Below, piece by piece: positions 1-7,662 of a stretch of 64,000 nucleotides of DNA. Each line of letters starts with the position of its first letter. The stretch's first letter is position 1. The position numbers and the translations under genes are program-made. Under the pieces are notes generated by a model, which saw only the letters and a program-made list of their open reading frames with translations, had not been told where the DNA came from and searched no databases. Source of the stretch: G965225705 sp965225705 (lineage in GTDB: Bacteria; Pseudomonadota; Alphaproteobacteria; Caulobacterales; Maricaulaceae); NCBI GenBank assembly GCA_965225705.1, contig OZ245325.1, forward strand, positions 1,054,001 through 1,118,000. The letters run 5' to 3'.

Positions 1-2
1 GC

Positions 3-410
3 CTTCCTCTTTTTGTCTCTCATAAGGGCGCATCATCCGGCGCTGGTTTTGAGGCAGGTGAGGAAGAAGCCATCCCAAAAACGCAGAGAAAAAATAAAAA
101 AACACCCTCCCATATGTCAGCCGGATATGAGGAGGCAGGTTCTGCGGGCCTTGATGATGTTCTTATCGCTTTGAATCGTGGGGCATCTTCTTTGCGGGCT
201 CATCTGGGACGTCACCTTTCTATGAAATATACGCCGGCTCTGGTGTTTAAAAAAGATGAATCCTTTGAAAATGCAGCTCATATCGAAGCCCTTTTAAAAC
301 AACCGGAGGTGGCGCGGGATTTGAGGTCCACACACCCGGACAATACTGAAGGCGTTGAGAGGGATACATATCAGCACAGAGGAGATGGCCTCAATGGCCC
401 GTCGTCGTAG
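3..410 (+). CDS. rbfA: Ribosome-binding factor A, 5' end outside the window
   Basis: C-terminal part of RbfA, which matures the 5' end of 16S rRNA on the 30S subunit. The reading frame is open to the window edge, so the true start lies upstream; the ATG at 114 is internal. The family signature is the stretch LDDVLIALNRGASSLRAHLG followed by the YTPALVFKKDESFENAAHIE region, which matches the RbfA C-terminal helix and strand. Between the first visible strand (LPLFVSH) and that helix lies a charged, low-complexity segment of about 35 residues that seems longer than usual. The last 17 bases overlap the start of truB, the common rbfA-truB-rpsO-pnp arrangement. Confidence 0.85.
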   Translation, partial: LPLFVSHKGASSGAGFEAGEEEAIPKTQRKNKKTPSHMSAGYEEAGSAGLDDVLIALNRGASSLRAHLGRHLSMKYTPALVFKKDESFENAAHIEALLKQPEVARDLRSTHPDNTEGVERDTYQHRGDGLNGPSS

Positions 411-1347
411 AGGTTTGGATCTTCATGGCTGGCTTGTTCTGGATAAACCTGCCGGAATGACCTCAACACGTGCTGTGGCACGTGCGCGGGGAATCGTAAA
501 AGCAAAAAAAGCTGGTCATGCCGGAACACTTGATCCGCTGGCTACGGGAATTTTGCCACTTGCTTTTGGAGAAGCCACAAAAACCATTCCTTTTTTGATG
601 GAAGCTGAAAAAGTCTATCGCTTTACAATAAAATGGGGGGTTCTGACAGATACTTTAGATGCAGAGGGAGACATCATAGAGACAAGCCCTCTCCGCCCGG
701 ACCTCGCAGACATTGAAAAGACTTTAAAAACCTTTCTTGGTCAAATTGATCAGGTTCCGCCTAAGTATTCTGCTATTAAAATAAGAGGGGAAAGGGCTTA
801 TGATCTTGCCAGATTAGGGGAAAGTTTTACGCTGTCTTCACGATCTGTCATGCTGTATGAGGCAGAGTTAGAAGACATGCCTTCACCGGATGAATCCGTG
901 ATACGTATACGCACGGGTAAAGGTTTTTATGTCAGGGCTTTGGTAAGAGATTTGGCCCAATCCCTTGGTGTTTTGGGGCATGTTGTTGCTTTGAGACGCC
1001 TTCAGGTTGGAATTTTTAAAGAAAATGAAGCTATATCACTAGAAAACTTTGAAAATTTAGTGCATAAGACGGATCCTCCCTATGGGCTTTTGCCTGTTGG
1101 AACCGCGCTGGACGACATCCCGGCTCTGGTTTTAGCAGATTGTGAAGCCTCTCAGTTGAAACAGGGACGGTCAGTAGCGCTCCTTCCACGGATAGCGCAG
1201 GACTTACGTGAACGTCAGTGTCCAAGAGAAATTTCTGGCCAGGACGCGTCACGATGGGTCTTTGCAACATGTGGGGGGGAGGCGGTGGCCATTGCTGAAG
1301 CACGTGCAGGACAATTGAGGCCTAAACGTGTTTTTTATAATTTTTAA
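394..1347 (+). CDS. truB: tRNA pseudouridine(55) synthase TruB
   Basis: Makes pseudouridine 55 in the T-loop of tRNAs. The catalytic aspartate is in the motif GHAGTLDPLATGILPLAFGE, and the N-terminal GWLVLDKPAGMTS motif is present. The frame is open from 355, but ATG 394 is preferred because GAGGAG at 379-384 sits 9 bases before it; this gives 317 residues, normal for the family. The C-terminal part (DDIPALVLADCEASQLKQG, then a strand-rich region) fits the TruB C-terminal domain. It overlaps rbfA by 17 bases and is followed 15 bases later by rpsO, so the genes are probably cotranscribed. Confidence 0.95.
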   Translation: MARRRRGLDLHGWLVLDKPAGMTSTRAVARARGIVKAKKAGHAGTLDPLATGILPLAFGEATKTIPFLMEAEKVYRFTIKWGVLTDTLDAEGDIIETSPLRPDLADIEKTLKTFLGQIDQVPPKYSAIKIRGERAYDLARLGESFTLSSRSVMLYEAELEDMPSPDESVIRIRTGKGFYVRALVRDLAQSLGVLGHVVALRRLQVGIFKENEAISLENFENLVHKTDPPYGLLPVGTALDDIPALVLADCEASQLKQGRSVALLPRIAQDLRERQCPREISGQDASRWVFATCGGEAVAIAEARAGQLRPKRVFYNF

Positions 1348-1362
1348 GAAGGAGAAAAACTG

Positions 1363-1632
1363 ATGTCGGTGACACCGGAACGTAAAGCAGAAATTATTAA
1401 AGACTATGCACGTGGAAAAGGCGATACAGGTTCGTCAGAGGTGCAAATCGCTATTCTTACCGAGCGTATTCGTAATCTTACAGAGCATTTTAAAACACAT
1501 AAAAAGGACAATCACTCACGACGTGGTTTGTTGAAACTGGTGTCTCAAAATCGCCGTTTTCTTGATCATCTTAAGAAAAAAGATGAAGAGCGCTATTATA
1601 CCCTTATCAAACGTCTTGGTCTGCGGCGCTAG
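1363..1632 (+). CDS. rpsO: 30S ribosomal protein S15
   Basis: Primary binder of the 16S rRNA central domain in the small subunit. At 89 residues it has the normal length. The sequence shows the typical GDTGSSEVQIAILTERI and HKKDNHSRRGLLKLVSQNRR motifs. A good ribosome site (AAGGAG) lies just before the ATG. It sits between truB and pnp; in other bacteria the rpsO-pnp junction is a point of post-transcriptional control, but no clear terminator is seen in the 109-base gap to pnp here. Confidence 0.98.
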   Translation: MSVTPERKAEIIKDYARGKGDTGSSEVQIAILTERIRNLTEHFKTHKKDNHSRRGLLKLVSQNRRFLDHLKKKDEERYYTLIKRLGLRR

Positions 1633-1741
1633 TCTTTATGATACCCCTTGCCTTATATCAGCCGTTTTATAGCCTTTGCAGTCTTAAGTCTGTTTGTGCT
1701 TGTCCTGGCTCTTAACTCTTATCAAAAAAAGTGGAAAAACT

Positions 1742-3865
1742 ATGTTTAATATTGTGAAGGAAGAAATTGAGTGGGCAGGCCGTAAGCTCACTTTAGAGAC
1801 GGGAAGAATGGCACGTCAGGCTGATGGCTCTGTTTTGGCTGTTTACGGGGAAACCTCTGTCCTGGCGACGGTGTGTGCTCAAAAAGAACAAAAAGAAGGG
1901 GTGGATTTTTTTCCTCTGACCGTTAATTATCAGGAGAAATATTACGCTGCCGGCAAAATCCCCGGGGGATATTTAAAGCGTGAAGGACGCCCAACGGAGA
2001 AGGAAACATTAACCTCCCGCCTTATTGACAGGCCCATTCGCCCCCTTTTCCCCAAAGGCTTTAAGAACGAAACCCAGGTTATTCTGACTGTTTTAAGTTA
2101 TGATATGGAAAATGACCCTGATGTCGTTGCTATGATTGCAGCATCAGCGGCTTTGACCCTTTCCGGCGTTCCTTTTCTGGGCCCTATTGGTGCGGCACGC
2201 GTGGGGATGATTGATGATAAGTTTGTGATCAATCCCGGCCTTGAGGATCATAAAAACAGTATTCTTGATCTTGTGGTGGCAGGAACACAGGATGCGGTTA
2301 TGATGGTCGAATCTGAAGCGCAGGAACTGTCTGAAGAGCAGATGCTTGCAGCTGTTATGGAAGGGCATAAGGCTTTTCAGCCTGCTATTGATGCTGTTAT
2401 TCGCCTTGCTGAGCGTGCTGCAAAAGATCCCTGGGCTTATGAGGCAGAAGATCATGCAGAAGAAAAGCAGGCTGTGCGTGATCTAATTGAAGCAGATTTG
2501 CGTGCCGCCTACCAGATTACGGATAAAAGTGAGCGTCAGCAGGCGCTGTCTGTCGCACGGGAAAAAACTATAGACGCGCTTTGTGCCTCTGATCAAAACC
2601 CTGAAGGAATGGCCCCTCTTATTCTTAAGAGTGTTCTTAAAGATCTTGAAGCTGAGATCGTACGGGGTGATATTTTAAAGACGGGACAGCGTATTGACAA
2701 ACGTGCCCTCCATGAGGTGCGTCCCATTATAGGTGAGACGGGGGTTCTTCCCCGCACGCATGGCAGTGCTTTATTTACACGGGGTGAAACCCAGGCTCTG
2801 GCCGTCGCAACACTTGGGACAAGTGAGGATGAGCAGTTTGTTGATGCTTTAAATGGAACCTCTAAGGAAACTTTTCTTCTTCATTATAATTTTCCTCCTT
2901 TCTCTGTTGGCGAAGTGGGGCGTATGGGAATACCGGGGCGCAGAGAGATTGGCCATGGTAAACTGGCCTGGCGTGCTCTTCGCGCTGTTTTACCACGTAT
3001 GGAGGATTTTCCGTATACGCTGCGTCTTGTCTCAGAAATTCTTGAATCCAATGGATCGTCTTCTATGGCGACGGTTTGTGCTTCTTCTCTCGCCATGATG
3101 GATGCGGGTATTCCTATCACGCGCCCTGTGTCTGGTATTGCTATGGGTCTTATTAAAGATCCTGATGGTGTTGCCATTCTTTCAGATATTTTAGGTGATG
3201 AAGATCATCTTGGTGATATGGATTTTAAGGTCGCAGGCACGGAGCAGGGTATTACATCTCTGCAGATGGATATTAAGATTGCAGGGATCACAAAAGATAT
3301 CATGGAAAAAGCTCTGGAACAGGCTCGTGAAGGGCGCTTCCATATTTTGCAGGAAATGAATAAGGCTCTGGGGCAGGCCCGTTCCGATCTTGGGGCTTAT
3401 GCGCCCCGTATTGAGACCATAACAATACCACAGGATAAGATACGCGATGTGATTGGAACTGGTGGTAAGGTTATCCGTGAAATTGTTGAAAAAACAGGGG
3501 CCAAAATTGATATTGGAGATGATGGCGTCATAAAAGTAGCCTCATCTAATCAGGAACAGATTGAACATGCCCTGAGCTGGATCAAAACCATCACAAGTGA
3601 GCCGGAAGTCGGCGTTATTTATGATGGAAAAGTTGTCAAAGTTATGGATTTTGGAGCGTTCGTTAACTTTTTTGGATCCCGCGATGGCCTGGTCCATGTA
3701 AGCCAGATTTCTGAAGGTCATGTGAAGCATCCTTCTGATTTTCTTAAAGAGGGGGATGAGGTTAAGGTGAAGGTCTTAAGCTTTGATGATCGTGGCAAGG
3801 TGCGCTTAAGCATGAAAGATGTTGATCAGGAAAGCGGAAAAGATCTGAAAGAAGATTCTGCCTGA
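1742..3865 (+). CDS. pnp: Polyribonucleotide nucleotidyltransferase (PNPase)
   Basis: Phosphorolytic 3'-5' exoribonuclease of the RNA degradosome. The frame is open from 1694, but conserved PNPase sequence begins at MFNIVKEEIEWAGRKL, so ATG 1742 is used, giving 707 residues, normal for the family. Domains in order: two RNase PH-like halves around an all-helical linker (the second contains GETQALAVATLGT and FLLHYNFPPFSVGE), then a KH domain (ITIPQDKIRDVIGTGGKVIR) and a C-terminal S1 domain (GKVVKVMDFGAFVNFFGSRD). The Shine-Dalgarno site is weak. Last gene of the rbfA-truB-rpsO-pnp run; a stem-loop follows at 3938-3965. Confidence 0.97.
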   Translation: MFNIVKEEIEWAGRKLTLETGRMARQADGSVLAVYGETSVLATVCAQKEQKEGVDFFPLTVNYQEKYYAAGKIPGGYLKREGRPTEKETLTSRLIDRPIRPLFPKGFKNETQVILTVLSYDMENDPDVVAMIAASAALTLSGVPFLGPIGAARVGMIDDKFVINPGLEDHKNSILDLVVAGTQDAVMMVESEAQELSEEQMLAAVMEGHKAFQPAIDAVIRLAERAAKDPWAYEAEDHAEEKQAVRDLIEADLRAAYQITDKSERQQALSVAREKTIDALCASDQNPEGMAPLILKSVLKDLEAEIVRGDILKTGQRIDKRALHEVRPIIGETGVLPRTHGSALFTRGETQALAVATLGTSEDEQFVDALNGTSKETFLLHYNFPPFSVGEVGRMGIPGRREIGHGKLAWRALRAVLPRMEDFPYTLRLVSEILESNGSSSMATVCASSLAMMDAGIPITRPVSGIAMGLIKDPDGVAILSDILGDEDHLGDMDFKVAGTEQGITSLQMDIKIAGITKDIMEKALEQAREGRFHILQEMNKALGQARSDLGAYAPRIETITIPQDKIRDVIGTGGKVIREIVEKTGAKIDIGDDGVIKVASSNQEQIEHALSWIKTITSEPEVGVIYDGKVVKVMDFGAFVNFFGSRDGLVHVSQISEGHVKHPSDFLKEGDEVKVKVLSFDDRGKVRLSMKDVDQESGKDLKEDSA

Positions 3866-3937
3866 CATATGTCCTGAGACGTGTCGTGAGGGCATAGCTA
3901 CCTCTTATCTTGCCATCATATCATCATATATGTTTAT

Positions 3938-3965
3938 AAAGTCTGAGCTTTATGGCTCAGGCTTT
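3938..3965 (+). terminator. Stem-loop after pnp
   Basis: Two arms, AAAGTCTGAGC and GCTCAGGCTTT, pair with one mismatch around a short loop. It lies 73 bases after the pnp stop and before the CDF gene. There is no immediate U-run after the stem, so it may be an RNA-stabilising 3' hairpin rather than an intrinsic terminator. Confidence 0.45.
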
Positions 3966-4000
3966 ATGATTTCTTAAGGTGTTTTTTTAAAAATTGAGAC

Positions 4001-4915
4001 ATGATGATTATGCCTCATGAACATAAACATGTTGAGCATACACACGATATGCGGGGCCGTGTTTTTATTGCCTTTTGCCTGACAACAGGGATGATGCTTG
4101 CGGAGGTTATAGCAGGGATATTTTCTGGTTCTCTTGCCCTGATAGCTGATGCCGGTCATATGCTTTCTGATGCAGTCGCTTTAGCGCTTACATATATTGC
4201 CTTTTATGTTAGTTCTAAAAAAGCAGATAACAGGCGCACCTACGGCTATAAACGTCTTCAGGTCCTGGTCGCTTTTATCAATGGTCTGGCCATGTTTGTT
4301 CTTTCGGGCTGGATTATAACAGAGGCTATCCAGCGTCTTTTTTCTCCATCCCCTGTGTTAGCTGGCCCTATGCTGTTGGTCGCTGTTGCTGGTTTGGTTG
4401 TTAATTTTATATCTTTTGCCGTTCTTCACACAGGCGGACATGATAATCTTAACCTTCGTAGTGCTGCTTTGCATGTTATGGGAGATATTCTTGGGTCTGC
4501 CGCAGCTATTTTAGCAGCTCTGATTATTCTTTGGACAGGCTGGTACCCTGCTGATCCTCTTCTGTCATTTCTGGCAGCTATTTTGATTTTACGCGCAGCC
4601 TGGATGATTGTAAAAAGCTCTGGTCATATTCTTCTTGAAGGTGCACCTGAAAAACCTCAAAGGGAAGAGGTTAAAGATCTTCTTCTTGCGCACCAGCATG
4701 ATCTTGAAGATGTTCACCACATTCACATCTGGTCTTTGACGCAGAAGCAAATCTTTATAACACTCCACGCCTGCCTTAAACCTAACCGGGGAAAAAGCCA
4801 TCAGACCATTTTATCAGATCTTCATAAGATCATAAAGCAAGCTTATGGGCCTGTTCACCTTACCGTGCAGATTGAGGATCCTTCCTGCCCTGATGAATTC
4901 GCCAAAAGATCATAG
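4001..4915 (+). CDS. Cation diffusion facilitator, ZitB/CzcD-type metal exporter
   Basis: Inner-membrane H+/divalent metal antiporter, most likely exporting zinc (or cobalt/cadmium). Six hydrophobic segments are visible. The metal site is present: ALIADAGHMLSDA in the second segment and HVMGD in the fifth. A His-rich N-terminus (HEHKHVEHTHD) and the cytosolic C-terminal domain with HHIHIWSLT fit the family, as do the 304 residues. Several in-frame ATGs lie at the start (4001, 4004, 4010), so the exact first residue is uncertain. It converges with the hydrolase gene 14 bases downstream. No linked metal regulator is visible. Confidence 0.9.
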   Translation: MMIMPHEHKHVEHTHDMRGRVFIAFCLTTGMMLAEVIAGIFSGSLALIADAGHMLSDAVALALTYIAFYVSSKKADNRRTYGYKRLQVLVAFINGLAMFVLSGWIITEAIQRLFSPSPVLAGPMLLVAVAGLVVNFISFAVLHTGGHDNLNLRSAALHVMGDILGSAAAILAALIILWTGWYPADPLLSFLAAILILRAAWMIVKSSGHILLEGAPEKPQREEVKDLLLAHQHDLEDVHHIHIWSLTQKQIFITLHACLKPNRGKSHQTILSDLHKIIKQAYGPVHLTVQIEDPSCPDEFAKRS

Positions 4916-4929
4916 GGTATAAAAAGTTT

Positions 4930-5766
4930 TTAAGGAGTAGAGTTGGGCTTAGAATCTACATATTCTTCAACAAAATCCCTTACTTTTTCAAAAGCACCAT
5001 ATTCATAAAGATTGTCGTGTCCACCTTCTGGAAAAATGGCAGCTTGCTTTGGTTTATGGGCCCTGTCAAAAAGCTTTTCTCCGAAACGGAAGGGGACAGT
5101 CCTGTCCTGTTTCCCATGAAGCCATAAAAGAGGCATGGAAATTTTGTCAATAAAATCAATAGAACGGTATTGATCTCGCAGTAAGAGGTTTGCAGGTACC
5201 AAATAACGGCTTTCTGCAACTTCAGTGATGGAGGAATAGGGCGCTTCAAGGATAAGAGCAGCCGCTGGTCGTGCTGCTGCGATTTGTACGGCAACCCCTG
5301 TTCCCAAAGAGTCACCATAAAGGATAAGATTTTGTGGAGTGATGCCCTCTTTAATTGTTTTTTTATAAAGGAGTAAGGCATCGCTTATAATATTTTTTTC
5401 ACTGGGCTCTCCTTCAGAGCCTCCATAACCTCTATAGCTTAAGGCACGCAGACCCCATCCCTCTCCCAGAAAAGCGCAGAAACGAGCAGCGTGATGCGCT
5501 AAAGTATCAGAATGACCAGGAAAAAAAAGTATGGTCGGTTTATCTGGTTTCGCCTGTGCTGCCCATATAACGAGCTTTGTTCCATCCTGAGCGGTAATCC
5601 AGCGTGCCTGAACACCTTTTAGGCCAATAGCCTGGGGGGTTACGACATGGGGATCAGTTTTATAAAGCATTTTATTTTGCAATAAAAAAAGAACTCCTGC
5701 ATAAATACCATATACACCTATAGAAAGGATAAGAAAAAAGCTTATTTTCTTAAGGACAGGATTCAT
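4930..5766 (-). CDS. Membrane-anchored alpha/beta hydrolase (ABHD13/YfhR-like)
   Basis: Serine hydrolase of the S33/ABHD13-like group, 278 residues. An N-terminal hydrophobic segment (residues about 8-30) probably anchors it in the inner membrane. The nucleophile elbow is GDSLG, the acid is in GKQDRTVP and the histidine in EGGHDNL; a typical RGYGGSEG motif is also present. Substrate unknown: esterase, thioesterase or peptidase activity would all fit the fold. It is transcribed toward the CDF gene and is divergent from phaR. Confidence 0.8.
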   Translation of the reverse strand: MNPVLKKISFFLILSIGVYGIYAGVLFLLQNKMLYKTDPHVVTPQAIGLKGVQARWITAQDGTKLVIWAAQAKPDKPTILFFPGHSDTLAHHAARFCAFLGEGWGLRALSYRGYGGSEGEPSEKNIISDALLLYKKTIKEGITPQNLILYGDSLGTGVAVQIAAARPAAALILEAPYSSITEVAESRYLVPANLLLRDQYRSIDFIDKISMPLLWLHGKQDRTVPFRFGEKLFDRAHKPKQAAIFPEGGHDNLYEYGAFEKVRDFVEEYVDSKPNSTP

Positions 5767-5847
5767 GATTATTCCTTTATATCTCTCTCAGAGATAGGCT
5801 TATCAAACAAAAGTAAAAAAGAAAAAACCTATTTCCTGAAAAAAAGC

Positions 5848-5875
5848 TTTAAAGATGTTTTATACATACTATAAT
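5848..5875 (+). promoter_or_regulatory. Sigma-70-like promoter of phaR
   Basis: TTTAAA at 5848-5853 and a perfect TATAAT at 5870-5875 are separated by 16 bases, about 70 bases upstream of phaR. Found by eye in an AT-rich region. Confidence 0.4.
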
Positions 5876-5944
5876 TTGTCTTACCCTTTAAAAAGCCTGG
5901 GATATAAAAGGGTTGTGTCATTTTGACAGGCAATAAGGAGGTCG

Positions 5945-6565
5945 ATGGTGGTAAAAAAAAAGGAAAAAACCGGACCCATTCTCATTAAAAAATATGCCAA
6001 TCGTCGTTTATATAATACAGAGTCAAGTCAGTCTGTTACCCTTGATGGTTTAGCAGAAATGGTCCGTCAGGATAAAGACTTTAAGGTTGTTGATGCCAAA
6101 ACCGGTGAGGATCTCACACGCCCCGTTCTTGTCCAGATTATTTTTGAGCAGGAGGCCCGGGGCCCTTATATGATGCCGGTTCAGTTTCTGCGTCGCCTGA
6201 TCTCTTTTTACGGTAACAATATGCAGAAATTTCTCCCCGCTTATCTGGATATGAGCCTCGAGACATTTATGCGTCATCAGGAAGAAGCCCGGGATAAGTT
6301 AACGGGTTTCATGTCAGGATCTTCTGCCTTTAAGCTTTTTGAAGATCAGGCCAGGAAGAATGCAGCTTTTTTTGAGAGTTTTTTTTCAAACCCTCAGTCT
6401 GAAAAGCCCCGGGGGGAAGAGAAAACAGGGAATTCTACTTATTCTGAGCGATCTTCTGATACCTCTGTTTCACAGCAGGATGAGCACGCGGTTTTAAAAT
6501 CCATGCAGGAACACATGAAAGCTCTTCAAAAACAGATGGATAAGCTTTCAGGAAAAAAGAGTTAA
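5945..6565 (+). CDS. phaR: Polyhydroxyalkanoate synthesis regulator PhaR
   Basis: DNA-binding repressor that also binds PHA granules and controls phasin and PHA synthesis genes. The N-terminal PHB/PHA accumulation domain is clear (IKKYANRRLYNTESSQSVTL, then VKDAKTGED-type sequence), followed by the second conserved block (PVQFLRRLISFYGNNMQKF, YLDMSLETF). The C-terminal tail is polar and probably ends in a coiled coil. AAGGAGGT at 5935-5942 is very close to ATG 5945; the next codon, GTG 5948, has better spacing and may be the real start. No PHA synthase lies in the window, so PHA production is inferred from this regulator alone. Confidence 0.92.
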   Translation: MVVKKKEKTGPILIKKYANRRLYNTESSQSVTLDGLAEMVRQDKDFKVVDAKTGEDLTRPVLVQIIFEQEARGPYMMPVQFLRRLISFYGNNMQKFLPAYLDMSLETFMRHQEEARDKLTGFMSGSSAFKLFEDQARKNAAFFESFFSNPQSEKPRGEEKTGNSTYSERSSDTSVSQQDEHAVLKSMQEHMKALQKQMDKLSGKKS

Positions 6566-6640
6566 GATGCAATGGGTCTGTCCTGTTCCGGGCTTTATAA
6601 AAACTCTTCTCTGTTTTGTTACTTTTGAAAGTTCCCGGAT

Positions 6641-7627
6641 ATGAGCCTGCATAATTTTTCTGTTGCCCCTATGATGCGCTGGACAGACAGTATGTGCCGT
6701 CGTTTTCACCGCCTTCTGACGCGCCATGCCCTGCTCTATACTGAAATGGTGGTGGCGGATGCTCTTATTCATGGTCAACAGACACGGCTTTTAGATTTTG
6801 ATGCCTTTGAAAAACCTCTTGCTTTACAGCTGGGGGGACGCGATCCTGACACTTTAGCAAAGGCTGCACACCTTGGTGCCGCGTGGGGTTATGATGAGAT
6901 TAACCTTAATGCCGGGTGTCCTTCGGATCGTGTAGGCTCTGGTGCTTTTGGGGCGTGTCTGATGAAAGAGCCCCGGCATACTGCGGCCTGTTTTTCTGCT
7001 ATGCAGGAGGCAAGTAGCGTGCCTGTAAGTATAAAATGCCGTTTAGGTGTTGATAACCAGATTCCGGAAGAGTCTCTCTTTCGTTTTGTAGAAGCGCTTA
7101 TGCAGGCAGGGTGTAAGACGTTTATTATTCATGCACGCAAAGCCTGGCTTAAAGGGCTCAGTCCTAAAGAAAACCGTGATATCCCTCCTTTGGACTATGA
7201 TCTTGTGCATCGGGTTAAAAAAGAGTGGCCTTCTTTAAATATTATTCTCAATGGTGGCCTTGAAAACCCCCGGCATGCCTTTAAGGAGAAAAAGGGTCTG
7301 GATGGGGCAATGCTGGGGCGTTCTGCTTATCACAACTCCTTTGCGCTGGTTGAAGTTGACCCTTTGTTTTTTGGATCTCCTGCACCTGTCTCTTCCCGTG
7401 AAGAGGTTGTTGAGCATCTTATACGTCTTTTTGAAAAAAACTCTCACCTGTCTGCTTCGGTCATGGCCCGACATATTCTGGGCCTGTATCATGGTGTGCA
7501 GGGTGGCAGGGCATGGCGGTATGTTCTTAGTACACAACGTCTTAAAGAAGATAAAGGATATGATCTTTTTATATATGCCCTAAATGCTCTCCATGAGATT
7601 CAAAACAGGGGGAAGAAGGCATCATAA
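6641..7627 (+). CDS. dusA: tRNA-dihydrouridine synthase DusA
   Basis: FMN enzyme reducing uridines 20/20a in the tRNA D-loop. It starts with the family signature VAPMMRWTDSMCR, has the catalytic cysteine in LNAGCPSDRV, and shows the KCRLG and NGGL motifs of the TIM-barrel phosphate site. The DusA-specific features (RRFHRLLTRHALLYTEMV, KAWLKGLSPKENRDIPPLDY) separate it from DusB/DusC. Length 328 residues is normal. It follows phaR by 75 bases and converges with the TonB receptor gene. Confidence 0.95.
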   Translation: MSLHNFSVAPMMRWTDSMCRRFHRLLTRHALLYTEMVVADALIHGQQTRLLDFDAFEKPLALQLGGRDPDTLAKAAHLGAAWGYDEINLNAGCPSDRVGSGAFGACLMKEPRHTAACFSAMQEASSVPVSIKCRLGVDNQIPEESLFRFVEALMQAGCKTFIIHARKAWLKGLSPKENRDIPPLDYDLVHRVKKEWPSLNIILNGGLENPRHAFKEKKGLDGAMLGRSAYHNSFALVEVDPLFFGSPAPVSSREEVVEHLIRLFEKNSHLSASVMARHILGLYHGVQGGRAWRYVLSTQRLKEDKGYDLFIYALNALHEIQNRGKKAS

Positions 7628-7662
7628 TCTGCCTACCCCCTTTATAACATACAGGTCAGCTT

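Noticed and set aside
114..410. ATG at 114 as the start of a short separate gene
   Set aside because: The frame is open to the window edge and continues RbfA sequence, so this ATG is internal.
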